Source of the DNA: Blastococcus sp. DSM 46786
GTDB lineage: Bacteria; Actinomycetota; Actinomycetes; Mycobacteriales; Geodermatophilaceae
Direction: 5' to 3'
NCBI RefSeq assembly: GCF_900109665.1
Contig: NZ_FOAO01000012.1
Location: 21,706-85,705 of the forward strand
Length of the DNA stretch: 64,000 nt
A program made the position numbers and the translations under genes. Positions 30,425 through 39,542 of the stretch are shown one piece after another. How positions within the stretch are numbered: position 1 is the first letter of the stretch; each line of letters begins with the position of its first letter. The notes below the pieces were generated by a model. The model searched no databases. It was not told where the DNA came from and saw nothing but the letters and a program-made list of their open reading frames with translations.

Positions 30425-31231
30425 TCAGCGGGCGTCGAGCGCGGCGCGCATCGCACCGATGGGGGCCGGCTCCCCGGTCATGAGCTCGACCTGCACGGTG
30501 GCCTGCCAGAAGAGGACCTCCAGCCCGCTGATCACCGCGCCGCCGGCGGCGGAGACCGTCTCGGCCAGCGGGGTGGGCCAGGGGGCGTAGAGGACGTCCA
30601 GCACGGTCTGCCCGCCGTGCCAGTCCAGGGCCGCCACGGCCGGCTGCCCCGCGACCGGCACGGTGCTGACGACGACGGGGGCCTCGACCCGCGCCCCCTC
30701 CAGCGGCAGCACCCGCGCCTGCACGCCGAGGGTTTCCAGGACCCGCACCACGTCACCGGCCCGGGCCGGTTCCCGCACGACCACGTCGACCCGCTCAGCC
30801 CCCAGGGAGGCCAGCGCCACGGCGGCGGCCGCCGCGGTGCCCCCGGCGCCGAGCACTGCCGCGTGCCCCACCTCGTCCACGCCGGCCACCTGCAGGGCCG
30901 TGCCGATACCGGCGACGTCGGTGTTCTCGGCCCGCCAGCCGGCGTCGGTGCGGACGAGGGTGTTGGCCGCGCCCAGCAGCCGCGGCAGCGGCTCCACGAC
31001 GTCGGCGACCGCGACCGCGGCCTGCTTGCACGGCATCGTCACCGAGAAGCCGCGCCACTCCTCACCGAGGCCGGCGAGCAGCACCACCACCTCGTCGGCC
31101 CCGATGTCGAGGGCGTCGTAGGTCCAGCCGTCCAGCCCCAGCGCCGCGTAGGCGGCGCGGTGCAGCAGCGGCGAGAGCGAGTGGCTCACCGGCCGCCCGA
31201 GGACCGCCGCCCGCTGCGGCCGGTCAGCCAC
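30425..31231 (-). CDS. aroE: Shikimate dehydrogenase
   Basis: NADPH-dependent reduction of dehydroshikimate. The 268-residue protein starts with GTG (VADRPQRAAVLGRPVSHSLSPLLHRAAY); SHSLSP binds shikimate. The catalytic Lys is in SVTMPCKQAAVA, the Asn/Asp in GAANTLV and ENTDVAGIGTAL, and the NADPH site in VLGAGGTAAAAAVAL. The start overlaps the end of mltG by 8 bases. The active-site motif has Cys before the Lys (MPCK), a minor variation. Confidence 0.95.
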   Translation of the reverse strand: MADRPQRAAVLGRPVSHSLSPLLHRAAYAALGLDGWTYDALDIGADEVVVLLAGLGEEWRGFSVTMPCKQAAVAVADVVEPLPRLLGAANTLVRTDAGWRAENTDVAGIGTALQVAGVDEVGHAAVLGAGGTAAAAAVALASLGAERVDVVVREPARAGDVVRVLETLGVQARVLPLEGARVEAPVVVSTVPVAGQPAVAALDWHGGQTVLDVLYAPWPTPLAETVSAAGGAVISGLEVLFWQATVQVELMTGEPAPIGAMRAALDAR

Positions 31232-32975
31232 CGCACCCGAGGCCGGCGTCGGCGCACCGCTGGCGGGCCTGCTGGAACTCGGCGTAGTCGCTGGTGAAGA
31301 AGTGCGCCCCGTCCTCCGACTCGAGCACGTAGTACAGGAGGTCCCCGGTCGTCGGGGCCAGCGCCGCCTCGAGGCTCCGCTCACCCGGGGAGCTGATGGG
31401 GGTCGGCGGCAGGCCGCGCCGGTTCCGCGTGTTGTACGGGTTGTCGCTCTGCAGGTCCGTGACCGTCAGCTCGTTGCCGCTCTTGTCCAGCCCGTAGGCC
31501 AGCGTCGCGTCGATGCCGAGCGCGATGCCCGCGTTCAGCCGGTTGTAGATCACCTGGGCGACGTCGGCGCGCTCCTCGTCCAGCCGGGTCTCCGACTGGA
31601 TCATCGAGGCGATCGTGACCACCTCGCCGGGGGTGCGCCCGAGGGCGGCGGCCCGCTCCTCGAGCCGCAGGCGGGCGGCCACCTCGTTGAAGGTCTCGAC
31701 CATCCGCTGCAGCATCTGCTGCGGCGTGGTGCCCGGCTCGAAGTCGTACGTCGCCGGGAAGAGGTAGCCCTCCAGCTGCCCGCCGGCGTACGGGGGCAGC
31801 GGCAGCGCCGCGGGATCGGCCGCCGCCTCCAGCTCCGCGAGCGGCGTGCCGGTCTCCTCCGCGAGCCGGGTGAGGATCTGCTCCACGGTGAAGCCCTCGG
31901 GCACGGTCACCCGCGTCACCTGGCGGGACGCCGGGTCCAGCAGCAGGTCCAGGGCGCCCTGCCCGCTCATCTGCAGCCGCAGCGAGTAGACGCCGGGCTG
32001 GATGCCGGTGGCCGCGGGCTCGCCCTGCGCGGCGTCCACGAACGGCCCGGTGGAGGCGATGACGTCGGCGTCGGCCAGCGTGCGGGCGATGTCGGTGAGC
32101 GTGTCGCCCTGCTGCACCCGCACGTCGACGCTGCCGGTGCCCGGACCCGCGTAGTCACGGGCGGCCGGGTCGAGCATGCCGAGGAGTTGCTGCCCGGCGA
32201 GCACGATGCCCACGACCATGCCGCCGAGGACCAGCAGCGCCAGCCCGATCGCCAGCGGGCGACGGCGCCGCCGCCGGCGCTGCGGGTCCGTGCGCGGGTC
32301 GTAGGGGGCGATCGGGATCTCGTCGTCGTGCAGCAGGCCGCCGTCGTCGGGGTCCCCGTGCAGGTCCAGGTCGTCCTGCGGGTGGAGCGCGGCCGTGTCG
32401 TCCGCCGGGGTGGCGCCGGGGGCGGGCTGCGGCGCGTCGCCCTCGTCCCGGCGCCGGCGCAGGACGCGGCGCCGGGGCCGGGGCCGGTCGTCGTCCACGT
32501 TCGCGCCGATGACGTCCAGGCCACCGGTCGGGTCGTCCGCGGCCGGCTCGGCCGGCGGCTCCTCGGGGGTGTCGTCGGGCCCGGCGGAGAGCCGGGGCGC
32601 GGCGACGGTCGCGTCGTCGTCCACGGCGTCCTCGCGCGGTCGCAGCCGGTCCCACGCGCCGGCCGGCAGCGGCGGCAGCGGGGCCGAGGGGTGCTGGCGG
32701 TCGAAGCCGTGGTCGTCGCGGTCGCCGTGCCGGGACGTCAGGGGGCTGTCGGCGGACGACCACCCGCCCGGCGCGCCCATCGGCCCCGTCTCGTCACCGG
32801 ACCGGTCGACCAGCCCGGCACCCGGGCGCGGGAACACCGGCGGGTGGCCGGAGGTGCCCGGCGGGAAGCCACCGGCAGGGGCACCGAAGCCGGTCGGGAA
32901 CGGTGCCGGCATGCCACCGGTCCCGTCGTCGAACGCGTGCCTCCCCCGCCGCTGCGGCCCGCCGGGCGCGCTCAC
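31224..32975 (-). CDS. mltG: Endolytic murein transglycosylase MltG with long cytoplasmic N-terminus
   Basis: Membrane-anchored lytic transglycosylase thought to terminate nascent glycan strands. The 583-residue protein is much longer than the usual 340 because about 240 residues precede the transmembrane helix (about 241-262, after a run of eight arginines). That part is disordered, rich in Pro, Asp and Gly. After the helix come a LysM-like segment (VDVRVQQGDTLTDIARTL), the YceG domain with LEGYLFPATYDF, and the catalytic Glu462 in ASMIQSETRLDEERADVAQVIYNRL. The start is GTG in a GTGA overlap with ruvX. The N-terminus might dock division or elongation partners (inference). Confidence 0.93.
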   Translation of the reverse strand: MSAPGGPQRRGRHAFDDGTGGMPAPFPTGFGAPAGGFPPGTSGHPPVFPRPGAGLVDRSGDETGPMGAPGGWSSADSPLTSRHGDRDDHGFDRQHPSAPLPPLPAGAWDRLRPREDAVDDDATVAAPRLSAGPDDTPEEPPAEPAADDPTGGLDVIGANVDDDRPRPRRRVLRRRRDEGDAPQPAPGATPADDTAALHPQDDLDLHGDPDDGGLLHDDEIPIAPYDPRTDPQRRRRRRRPLAIGLALLVLGGMVVGIVLAGQQLLGMLDPAARDYAGPGTGSVDVRVQQGDTLTDIARTLADADVIASTGPFVDAAQGEPAATGIQPGVYSLRLQMSGQGALDLLLDPASRQVTRVTVPEGFTVEQILTRLAEETGTPLAELEAAADPAALPLPPYAGGQLEGYLFPATYDFEPGTTPQQMLQRMVETFNEVAARLRLEERAAALGRTPGEVVTIASMIQSETRLDEERADVAQVIYNRLNAGIALGIDATLAYGLDKSGNELTVTDLQSDNPYNTRNRRGLPPTPISSPGERSLEAALAPTTGDLLYYVLESEDGAHFFTSDYAEFQQARQRCADAGLGCGG

Positions 32976-33655
32976 GAGGGCGCCTGCCGGCTGTCGAGGT
33001 ACTGCTGCAGGATCACCACGGCGGCCGCCTGGTCGATCACCGCGCGCTGGCGACGGCTGTCGATGCCGCCGTCGCGGAGGTGGCTGGCTGCGGTCACGGT
33101 CGAGAGCCTCTCGTCGATCAGGTTCACCGGCACGTCCGGGATCCGGTCGGCCAGTTCCTGTGCGTAATCGGCAGCATCCTGCGCGGAGGCACCGGCGGCG
33201 CCCGACAGGTGCACCGGCTCTCCCACCACCACCTCTGACACCTCGTGTTCCGCGACCAGGGCGGCGAGCCGGTCCAGGTCGGCACCGTCCTTGGCCCGGC
33301 GCAGCGTCTCCAGGGGGCTGGCGAGGGTGCCCGTCGGGTCCGACAGCGCCAGCCCGACCCGCACGGTGCCGACGTCGACGCCGAGGACCCGGCCCCGGGC
33401 ACGGCCGGCGCCGGCGCGGCGCGGAGGCACCTGGAGGTGCTGCGGCCAGCCGCCGGACAGGTCGATCTCCGTGGTCTCGTGCTTGACCGGCGGGAAGCCC
33501 TGGCTCAGGTCGATCTCCGTGGTCGGGTGGTACGTCGGCTGCTCCCCCGTGCTCGGGCGCGGACGCGCCGGCGGCACCGCCGGCAGCTTCCGCCGGCGGC
33601 CACCGACCGGGCCGGTGTCCTCGGGGTCGTACTCGGTGTCGGGCACGTTCGTCAC
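32972..33655 (-). CDS. ruvX: Putative pre-16S rRNA nuclease (RuvX/YqgF) with N-terminal extension
   Basis: RNase H-like fold protein of the YqgF family. Of its 227 residues only the last about 139 form the usual domain, beginning RVLGVDVGTVRVGLALSDPTGTLASPLETL, with VVVGEPVHLSG and NLIDERLSTVTA, which supply the acidic residues of the active site. The first about 88 residues are disordered and carry a tandem motif: TTEIDLS at residues 45-51 and again at 61-67. The start is GTG, overlapping the alaS stop (GTGA). The extension might be a later fusion; cutting to a shorter start would lose the overlap with alaS. Confidence 0.9.
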   Translation of the reverse strand: MTNVPDTEYDPEDTGPVGGRRRKLPAVPPARPRPSTGEQPTYHPTTEIDLSQGFPPVKHETTEIDLSGGWPQHLQVPPRRAGAGRARGRVLGVDVGTVRVGLALSDPTGTLASPLETLRRAKDGADLDRLAALVAEHEVSEVVVGEPVHLSGAAGASAQDAADYAQELADRIPDVPVNLIDERLSTVTAASHLRDGGIDSRRQRAVIDQAAAVVILQQYLDSRQAPS

Positions 33656-36336
33656 CTTCCCGTGGCGGTCGCGACCGCCTGCTCGCCGGCCTGCAGTGCC
33701 GCGGGGATACCCGCGGGATCGGTTCCGCCCCCCTGGGCGACGTCGGACTTGCCGCCACCGCGGCCGCCGACGGGTGCCGAGGCCGCCTTGAGGACGTCGT
33801 TGGCCGACAGCCCCCGGGTGACCGCGGCCGGGTTCAGTGCCGCCACCAACGCCACCTTGCCACCGGACTCCGATGCCAGCAGCACGACCGCCGGCCGGTC
33901 GGCCCCGATGCGGCCGCGGACGTCGAGCGCCAGCGTGCGCAGTTCCCCGCCGCCGAGACCGGCCGGGGAGCCGGTGACGACGGCGACGCCGCCCACGTCG
34001 CGGGCCGACGCGGCCAGCTCGCCGGCGGCCGCCAGCGTCTGCTGCGCCCGCAGGTCGGCCAGCTCGCGGTCCAGGTCGCGCAGCCGGGAGACCATGCCGC
34101 CCACCCGCTCGACCAGGCCGTCCTGCGGCGACTTGAGGATCTCGGCCAGCTGGCGCACCAGGTCGCGCTCGCGCGCCAGGTACCGGAAGCCCTCCAGCCC
34201 CACCACGGCCTCGACCCGCCGCGAGCCCGAGCCCACGGAGGATTCACCGGTCAGCGCCAGCGTGCCGATCTGCGCACTGCCGCGCACGTGGGTGCCACCG
34301 CAGAGCTCGCGCGACCACGGGCCGCCGATCTCCACGACCCGCACCTGCTCGCCGTAGGTCTCGCCGAACAGCGCCAGGGCGCCGAACGCCTGCGCCTCGG
34401 GCAGCGTCATCCAGCTGGCGGAGACCCTGTGGTCGGCGCGGACGGCGGCGTTGGCGACGTCCTCGATGTCGGTGCGCTGCTGCTGGCTGAGCGCGCCCTG
34501 CCAGGCGAAGTCCAGCCGCAGGTAGCCCGGCCGGTTGTAGGAGCCCGACTGGAGGGCCTGGGGGCCGAGCACCTGGCGCAGCGCGGCGTGCACCACGTGC
34601 GTGCCCGAGTGCGCCTGGCACGCCGACAGCCGCCACTCGCGGTCGACCTCGGCGGTGAGCTCGGCACCGGCGCGCAGCTCGCCCTCGAGCACCCGCACCT
34701 GGTGGGCCACGAGCCCCTTGACCGGGCGCTGGACGTCGATGACCTCGGCGCGGCCGCCGTCCCAGGTGAGGAGGCCGGCGTCGGCCACCTGTCCGCCGGA
34801 CTCGGCGTAGAACGGCGTGCGGTCCAGCACCACGCGGGTGATCTCGCCGGGCCCGGCCGGCCGGTCGCCCTCGTCCTCGCCCTCGGCGACGACGCCCAGC
34901 ACGCGGGAGTCGGTGCGCAGGGTCTCGTAGGCCCGCCAGTCCGTGGGACCGTGCTCGGCGAGCAGCCGCCGGTAGGCCAGGACGTCGACCGAGCCGGTGC
35001 GCTTGGCCCGCGCGTCGGCGCGGGCGCGGTCGCGCTGCTCCGTCATCAGGGCCCGGAAGCCCTCCTCGTCGACGGTGACGCCCTGCTCGGCGGCCATCTC
35101 GAGGGTGACGTCGATCGGGAAGCCGTAGGTGTCGTGCAGGGAGAACGCCTGCTCCCCCGAGAGCTTCGGGGCACCGGCCTGGTTGGCCTGCTGCACCGCG
35201 GTGTCGAACAGCGCCGTCCCCGAGGCGAGGGTGCGCCGGAACGCCTCCTCCTCGGCGTAGGCCACCGACGAGATCCGGGCGAAGTCGGTCTCCAGCCCGG
35301 GGTAGCTGGCCTTCATGGCCTCCTTGGAGACCGGCAGCAGCTCGGGCAGGGTCGCCTCGTCGACCCCGAGCAGCTTCATCGAGCGGACGGCGCGGCGCAG
35401 CAGCCGGCGCAGGATGTAGCCGCGCCCTTCGTTGCCCGGGGTAACGCCATCGCCGATGAGCATCAGCCCGCTGCGCACGTGGTCGGCGACGACCCGCAGC
35501 CGCACGTCGGCGTCGACGTCCTTGCCGTAGGTGACGCCGGCGAGGTCGGCGGCCCGGCGCAGCACCGGCGCCACCTCGTCGATCTCGTACATGTTGTCGA
35601 CGCCCTGCAGCAGGAAGGCCACCCGCTCCAGGCCCATGCCGGTGTCGATGTTCTTCTTCGGCAGCTCGCCGAGGACCGTGAACTCCTCCTTGCTGCGGAC
35701 GTCGGCGAGCTCGTACTGCATGAAGACGAGGTTCCAGATCTCCAGGAACCGGTCGCCGGCGGTGTCCACCAGCGGGCCGCCGTCGGGGCCGAACTGCGGG
35801 CCGCGGTCGAAGTAGATCTCCGAGCAGGGGCCGCCCGGGCCGGCCGCCCCGGTGTGCCAGTAGTTGTCCTTCTTGCCCAGCCGCTGGATCCGCTCGACCG
35901 GCAGCCCGGCGATGCGGCGCCAGGCGTCGGCGGCCTCGTCGTCGTCGAGGTAGACCGTCACCCAGATGCGGTCGGGGTCGAAGCCGAGACCGCCGTCCTC
36001 CAGCCGCCCGGTGATCAGCTCCCAGGCGTGCTGGATCGCCCCCTCCTTGAAGTAGTCGCCGAAGGAGAAGTTGCCGTTCATCTGGAAGAACGTGCCGTGC
36101 CGGGTGGTCTTGCCCACCTCCTCGATGTCGAGGGTGCGCACGCACTTCTGCACGCTGGTGGCCCGGGCGAAGGGGGCGGGCTCGCGGCCGGTCAGGTAGG
36201 GGATGAAGGGCACCATGCCGGCGACGGTGAACAGCAGCGACGGGTCCGGGGAGACCAGCGAGGCGCTGGGGACGACGGTGTGGCCGCGCTGGGCGAAGTG
36301 CTCCAGGAAGCGGCGGCGGATCTCGGCGGTCTGCAT
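33652..36336 (-). CDS. alaS: Alanyl-tRNA synthetase
   Basis: Charges tRNA-Ala and edits mischarged Ser/Gly. The 894-residue protein starts MQTAEIRRRFLEHFAQRGHTVVPSASLVSPDPSLLFTVAGMVPF. The aminoacylation core includes TRHGTFFQMNGNFSFGDYFKEGAI and GMGLERVAFLLQGVDNMYEIDE. The editing domain has the zinc HxxxH in CQAHSGTHVVHAAL and the downstream CGGTHVRGSAQIG. A coiled-coil plus C-Ala domain (KSDVAQGGGTDP) completes it. The upstream gap contains no good ribosome site. It heads the alaS-ruvX-mltG-aroE run, a conserved actinobacterial order. Confidence 0.98.
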   Translation of the reverse strand: MQTAEIRRRFLEHFAQRGHTVVPSASLVSPDPSLLFTVAGMVPFIPYLTGREPAPFARATSVQKCVRTLDIEEVGKTTRHGTFFQMNGNFSFGDYFKEGAIQHAWELITGRLEDGGLGFDPDRIWVTVYLDDDEAADAWRRIAGLPVERIQRLGKKDNYWHTGAAGPGGPCSEIYFDRGPQFGPDGGPLVDTAGDRFLEIWNLVFMQYELADVRSKEEFTVLGELPKKNIDTGMGLERVAFLLQGVDNMYEIDEVAPVLRRAADLAGVTYGKDVDADVRLRVVADHVRSGLMLIGDGVTPGNEGRGYILRRLLRRAVRSMKLLGVDEATLPELLPVSKEAMKASYPGLETDFARISSVAYAEEEAFRRTLASGTALFDTAVQQANQAGAPKLSGEQAFSLHDTYGFPIDVTLEMAAEQGVTVDEEGFRALMTEQRDRARADARAKRTGSVDVLAYRRLLAEHGPTDWRAYETLRTDSRVLGVVAEGEDEGDRPAGPGEITRVVLDRTPFYAESGGQVADAGLLTWDGGRAEVIDVQRPVKGLVAHQVRVLEGELRAGAELTAEVDREWRLSACQAHSGTHVVHAALRQVLGPQALQSGSYNRPGYLRLDFAWQGALSQQQRTDIEDVANAAVRADHRVSASWMTLPEAQAFGALALFGETYGEQVRVVEIGGPWSRELCGGTHVRGSAQIGTLALTGESSVGSGSRRVEAVVGLEGFRYLARERDLVRQLAEILKSPQDGLVERVGGMVSRLRDLDRELADLRAQQTLAAAGELAASARDVGGVAVVTGSPAGLGGGELRTLALDVRGRIGADRPAVVLLASESGGKVALVAALNPAAVTRGLSANDVLKAASAPVGGRGGGKSDVAQGGGTDPAGIPAALQAGEQAVATATGR

Positions 36337-36386
36337 CTCAACTCAGTTCTGCGGGGCCCGGTGCGCGTGCGGCGCGGGCCGGTGGG

Positions 36387-36677
36387 TCAGAGGTCGGCGG
36401 CGTGCGCGCCGCCGCGGCGGGCAGGGAGCTCGACCTGGGACGGGTCCGGCAGGGGCGCGTCGAGCCCGGTGCCGGCGCGCAGCTCCTGCTCCCGCTCGCT
36501 CATGGCCTCGCGGACGTCCGCGCCGAAGTCGCCGATCGCGTCGGCGAGGTCGCGCAGCCCCTCGGCGATCGAGGCCCCGATGCCGGCCGGTGTCATCTTC
36601 TCGGCGGCGGCCGAGAGCTTGCGGACGACGAGCGCCCCGATGGTGATCCCCATCGCGAGCCAGAACAGCCGGCGCAT
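36387..36677 (-). CDS. DUF6167-like small membrane protein
   Basis: A 96-residue protein beginning MRRLFWLAMGITIGALVVRKLSAAAEKMTPAGIG, with one hydrophobic segment at about residues 4-19 and then an amphipathic helix (IAEGLRDLADAIGDFGADVREAMSEREQELRA). This matches the actinobacterial family I know as DUF6167. It overlaps the stop of the DUF948 gene (TGATG), so the two are co-translated and probably work together at the membrane. The conserved neighbourhood upstream of alaS is typical. Function unknown. Confidence 0.82.
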   Translation of the reverse strand: MRRLFWLAMGITIGALVVRKLSAAAEKMTPAGIGASIAEGLRDLADAIGDFGADVREAMSEREQELRAGTGLDAPLPDPSQVELPARRGGAHAADL

Positions 36678-37102
36678 CAGGCGGCCCGCCGGGCGGACCG
36701 GCGCGTGCGGCGCGCCTCCTTGTCGCGGCGGGCGGCGTCGGCGATCGCCTGGCCCTCCCGCTTCTTCTTCGTGGCGCTGCGGACGCCGTAGCTGAACGCG
36801 GCCACCTTGATCAGCGGGCTGCCCAGGGTGGCGGCGACGACGCTGGTGAGCGCCGCGACGTTGCTGGAGACGTTGGCGGCGTTGCCGGTGATGTCGTCGA
36901 CCCGCTCCAGGTTGCTGTTCACGTGCGCGACCGTGGTGCCGGCCTGGCTCAGGATCGGCGCGCTCTGCTCGCGGACCTGCCGGATGGTCAGGGTCGTCTC
37001 GTCGAGCGTCCGGCCGAGCTTGAGCAGCGGGACGGCCACGAGCACCACCAGCAGCACCAGGGCCCCGGCTGCGATCAGCCCGGCGATCTCTCCTACGGAC
37101 AC
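36677..37102 (-). CDS. DUF948 domain membrane protein
   Basis: A 141-residue protein with GTG start and an AGGAG site 5 bases upstream. It begins VSVGEIAGLIAAGALVLLVVLVAVPLLKLGRTLDE: one transmembrane helix at about residues 6-26, followed by a long helical region (LDETTLTIRQVREQSAPILSQAGTTVAHVNSNLERVDDITGNAANVSSNVAALT) typical of DUF948, which resembles chemoreceptor-like or t-SNARE-like coiled coils. The C-terminus is strongly basic. It is coupled to the DUF6167 gene. Function unknown; a general-stress or envelope role is suspected in other Gram-positives. Confidence 0.85.
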   Translation of the reverse strand: MSVGEIAGLIAAGALVLLVVLVAVPLLKLGRTLDETTLTIRQVREQSAPILSQAGTTVAHVNSNLERVDDITGNAANVSSNVAALTSVVAATLGSPLIKVAAFSYGVRSATKKKREGQAIADAARRDKEARRTRRSARRAA

Positions 37103-37202
37103 GCGTGCTCCTGTTCTGAGGGGATTCGGCGCCCGGGGGCGACGTTCCGGCCTCGTCACAGTAGTCGCGGGCCCGCCGGGCCGTCCGTGCCCCGCCGCCG
37201 GG

Positions 37203-38540
37203 TCAGCGCGTCCGGCGGAGGATCGCCCGCAGCTTCGCCAGCCGTTCGCCCAGCCGCGCCTCGACGCCGCGGTTGGTGGGGCGGTAGTAGTCCCTGCCCA
37301 CCAGCGCATCCGGCGGGTACTGCTGGGCCACGATGCCGTCGGGGTGGGCGTGGGGGTAGGAGTAGGTCTTCCCGTGGCCGAGCTTCTTCGCCCCGGCGTA
37401 GTGCGCGTCGCGCAGGCCGGGTGGCACCGGGCCGGCCAGCCCCGCGCGGACGTCGGCCACCGACTCCCCCATCGCCACCGTGACCGCGTTCGACTTCGGC
37501 GCCGTGGCCAGGTGGACGACGGCCTGGGCCAGCGGGAAGTGGCCCTCGGGCATGCCGATGAACTGCACCGCCTGCATCGCCGCGACGGCCGTGGTCAGCG
37601 CGGTGGGGTCGGCCATGCCGATGTCCTCGCTGGCGCTGACCACCAGCCGCCGGGCGATGAAGCGCGGGTCCTCCCCCGCCTCGACCATGCGGGCCAGGTA
37701 GTGCAGCGCGGCGTCGACGTCGCTGCCGCGGATGCTCTTGATCAGGGCGCTCGCGACGTCGTAGTGCTGGTCGCCCTGCCGGTCGTAGCGGACCGCCGCC
37801 TGCGCGACCGCCGTCTCCAGCGTGGCGAGGTCGATCTCGGTCGCGCCGACCGCGCGCGCCGCGCCGGCGCCGGACTCCAGGGCGGTGAGCGCCTTGCGCC
37901 CGTCGCCGCCGGCGATGCGGACCAGGTGCTCCTCCGCCTCCGCGGCGAGCGTGACCGCGCCGTCGAGCCCGCGGTCGCTGGCGAGGGCCCGGTGCAGCAG
38001 CAGGCGGACGTCGCCGTCGGTGAGGGGCTGGAGCGCGAGCACCAGGCTGCGGGACAGCAACGGGCTGACCACGGAGAAGAACGGGTTCTCGGTGGTGGCG
38101 GCGATCAGGCTGACGATCCGGTCCTCCACCGCCGACAGCAGGCTGTCCTGCTGGGTCTTGGAGAAGCGGTGCACCTCGTCGATGAACAGCACGGTGCGAC
38201 GGCCGGCGTAGGTGAGCTCGCGCTTGGCGCTCTGGATGACCGCCCGCACCTCCTTCACCCCGGAGTCCAGCGCCGACAGCTGCACGAACTGCCGCTTGGT
38301 GGCCAGCGAGATGACGTGCGCGAGGGTGGTCTTGCCGGTGCCGGGCGGGCCGTAGAGCACCAGCGACATCGGCTCGTCGGACTCGACCAGCCGGCGCAGC
38401 GGTGCGCGGTCGCCCAGGAGGTGCTGCTGCCCGACGACCTCGTCCAGCGAGCGCGGGCGCATCCGCACCGCCAGCGGGGCGCCCGGGTCGACGACCGGCG
38501 CACCCTCCTCGCCCGGCGCGGGGTCGAACAGCGAACTCAC
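37203..38540 (-). CDS. rarA: Replication-associated recombination protein RarA (AAA ATPase)
   Basis: AAA+ clamp-loader-like ATPase acting at stalled replication forks. The 445-residue protein starts with GTG ([17 protein letters not shown]). It has [16 protein letters not shown], Walker [10 protein letters not shown], Walker [10 protein letters not shown], sensor 1 ATTENP, the arginine-finger region SPLLSRSLV and the C-terminal tetramerisation domain with [10 protein letters not shown] and [15 protein letters not shown] hexamer lies 8 bases before the start and no ribosome site is present, suggesting a leaderless message. It is divergent from the aldo/keto reductase gene. Confidence 0.95.
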   Translation of the reverse strand: MSSLFDPAPGEEGAPVVDPGAPLAVRMRPRSLDEVVGQQHLLGDRAPLRRLVESDEPMSLVLYGPPGTGKTTLAHVISLATKRQFVQLSALDSGVKEVRAVIQSAKRELTYAGRRTVLFIDEVHRFSKTQQDSLLSAVEDRIVSLIAATTENPFFSVVSPLLSRSLVLALQPLTDGDVRLLLHRALASDRGLDGAVTLAAEAEEHLVRIAGGDGRKALTALESGAGAARAVGATEIDLATLETAVAQAAVRYDRQGDQHYDVASALIKSIRGSDVDAALHYLARMVEAGEDPRFIARRLVVSASEDIGMADPTALTTAVAAMQAVQFIGMPEGHFPLAQAVVHLATAPKSNAVTVAMGESVADVRAGLAGPVPPGLRDAHYAGAKKLGHGKTYSYPHAHPDGIVAQQYPPDALVGRDYYRPTNRGVEARLGERLAKLRAILRRTR

Positions 38541-38548
38541 GGGTGGGA

Positions 38549-38554
38549 ACGCTA
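38549..38554 (-). promoter_or_regulatory. Candidate -10 element of a leaderless rarA promoter
   Basis: Minus-strand TAGCGT is separated from the rarA GTG by 8 bases (TCCCACCC), and there is no Shine-Dalgarno sequence. The TANNNT pattern at this distance fits actinobacterial leaderless starts. No clear -35. Confidence 0.45.
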
Positions 38555-38576
38555 CCCGCGGGGCACGACAGCCCCC

Positions 38577-39434
38577 ATGCAGCAGCGACGCATCGGGACC
38601 GTGACCGTGGGCGCCATCGGGCTGGGCGCCATGCCCCTGTCCACCAAGGGCGAGCGCCCCTCGGGGGAGGACGCCGTCGCCGTGGTGCACGCCGCGCTGG
38701 ACGCGGGCGTCACCCTGATCGACACCGCCGACGCCTACGCCCGCGACGAGGCGGAGTTCGGGCACAACGAGGAGCTGGTGGCGCGGGCGCTGGCCGGCTA
38801 CGGGGGTGACACCTCCTCGGTGCTGGTCGCGACCAAGGGCGGCCACACCCGCCGCGGCACCGACTGGGAGCTCGACGGGTCACCGGCCTACCTGCGGCGC
38901 GCCTGCGAGGACTCGCTGCGGCGGCTGGGCGGGGACGCCATCGGGCTCTACCAGTTCCACCGGCCCGACCCGGCGACGCCGTGGGAGGAGTCGATGGGGG
39001 CGCTGCGGCAGCTCGCCGACGACGGGCTGGTGCGCATGGTCGGCATCTCGAACGCCGACATCGCGCAGATCGACGTCGCCCGCTCGATCGTGGGCGAGGC
39101 ACTGGTGAGCGTGCAGAACCAGTTCTCCCCCGGCTGGCGCCACTCGGCCGACGAACTGGCGCACTGCGCGGGCCACGGCCTGGCCTTCCTGCCGTGGAGC
39201 CCTTTCGGCGGGGTGACCTCCGCCGGGTCGCTGGGCTCGACCGCGCCGGCGTTCGCCGAGGTGGCCGAGGAGCGCGGGGTCTCGGTGTACCAGGTCACCC
39301 TCGCCTGGCACCTGGCGCAGAGCGACACGGTCGTCCCCATCCCGGGTGCCTCGCGCATCGCCTCGATCCAGGACTCGGTGGCCGCTGCCGACGTCGAGCT
39401 CTCCGCGGACCAACTGGCCCGCCTCACGGGCTGA
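38577..39434 (+). CDS. Aldo/keto reductase
   Basis: NADPH-dependent oxidoreductase of 285 residues. The AKR catalytic tetrad is visible: Asp49 and Tyr54 in [10 protein letters not shown], Lys87 in LVATKGGH and His128 in LYQFHRP. The cofactor end [28 protein letters not shown] is also typical. It starts [19 protein letters not shown]. It is divergent from rarA and lies 108 bases upstream of the amine catabolism genes, but nothing links it to them specifically. Substrate unknown; these enzymes often reduce aldehydes or ketones. Confidence 0.93.
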   Translation: MQQRRIGTVTVGAIGLGAMPLSTKGERPSGEDAVAVVHAALDAGVTLIDTADAYARDEAEFGHNEELVARALAGYGGDTSSVLVATKGGHTRRGTDWELDGSPAYLRRACEDSLRRLGGDAIGLYQFHRPDPATPWEESMGALRQLADDGLVRMVGISNADIAQIDVARSIVGEALVSVQNQFSPGWRHSADELAHCAGHGLAFLPWSPFGGVTSAGSLGSTAPAFAEVAEERGVSVYQVTLAWHLAQSDTVVPIPGASRIASIQDSVAAADVELSADQLARLTG

Positions 39435-39542
39435 CGGGGACACACCGTCACCCCGCCGCCACGCCGGTGTCCTGATCGGCCTCTTGCCCGCCCCGGCGTC
39501 CGTGCCAGAGTCCCGCGCAGACGTGACCAGCGGGAACACCTG

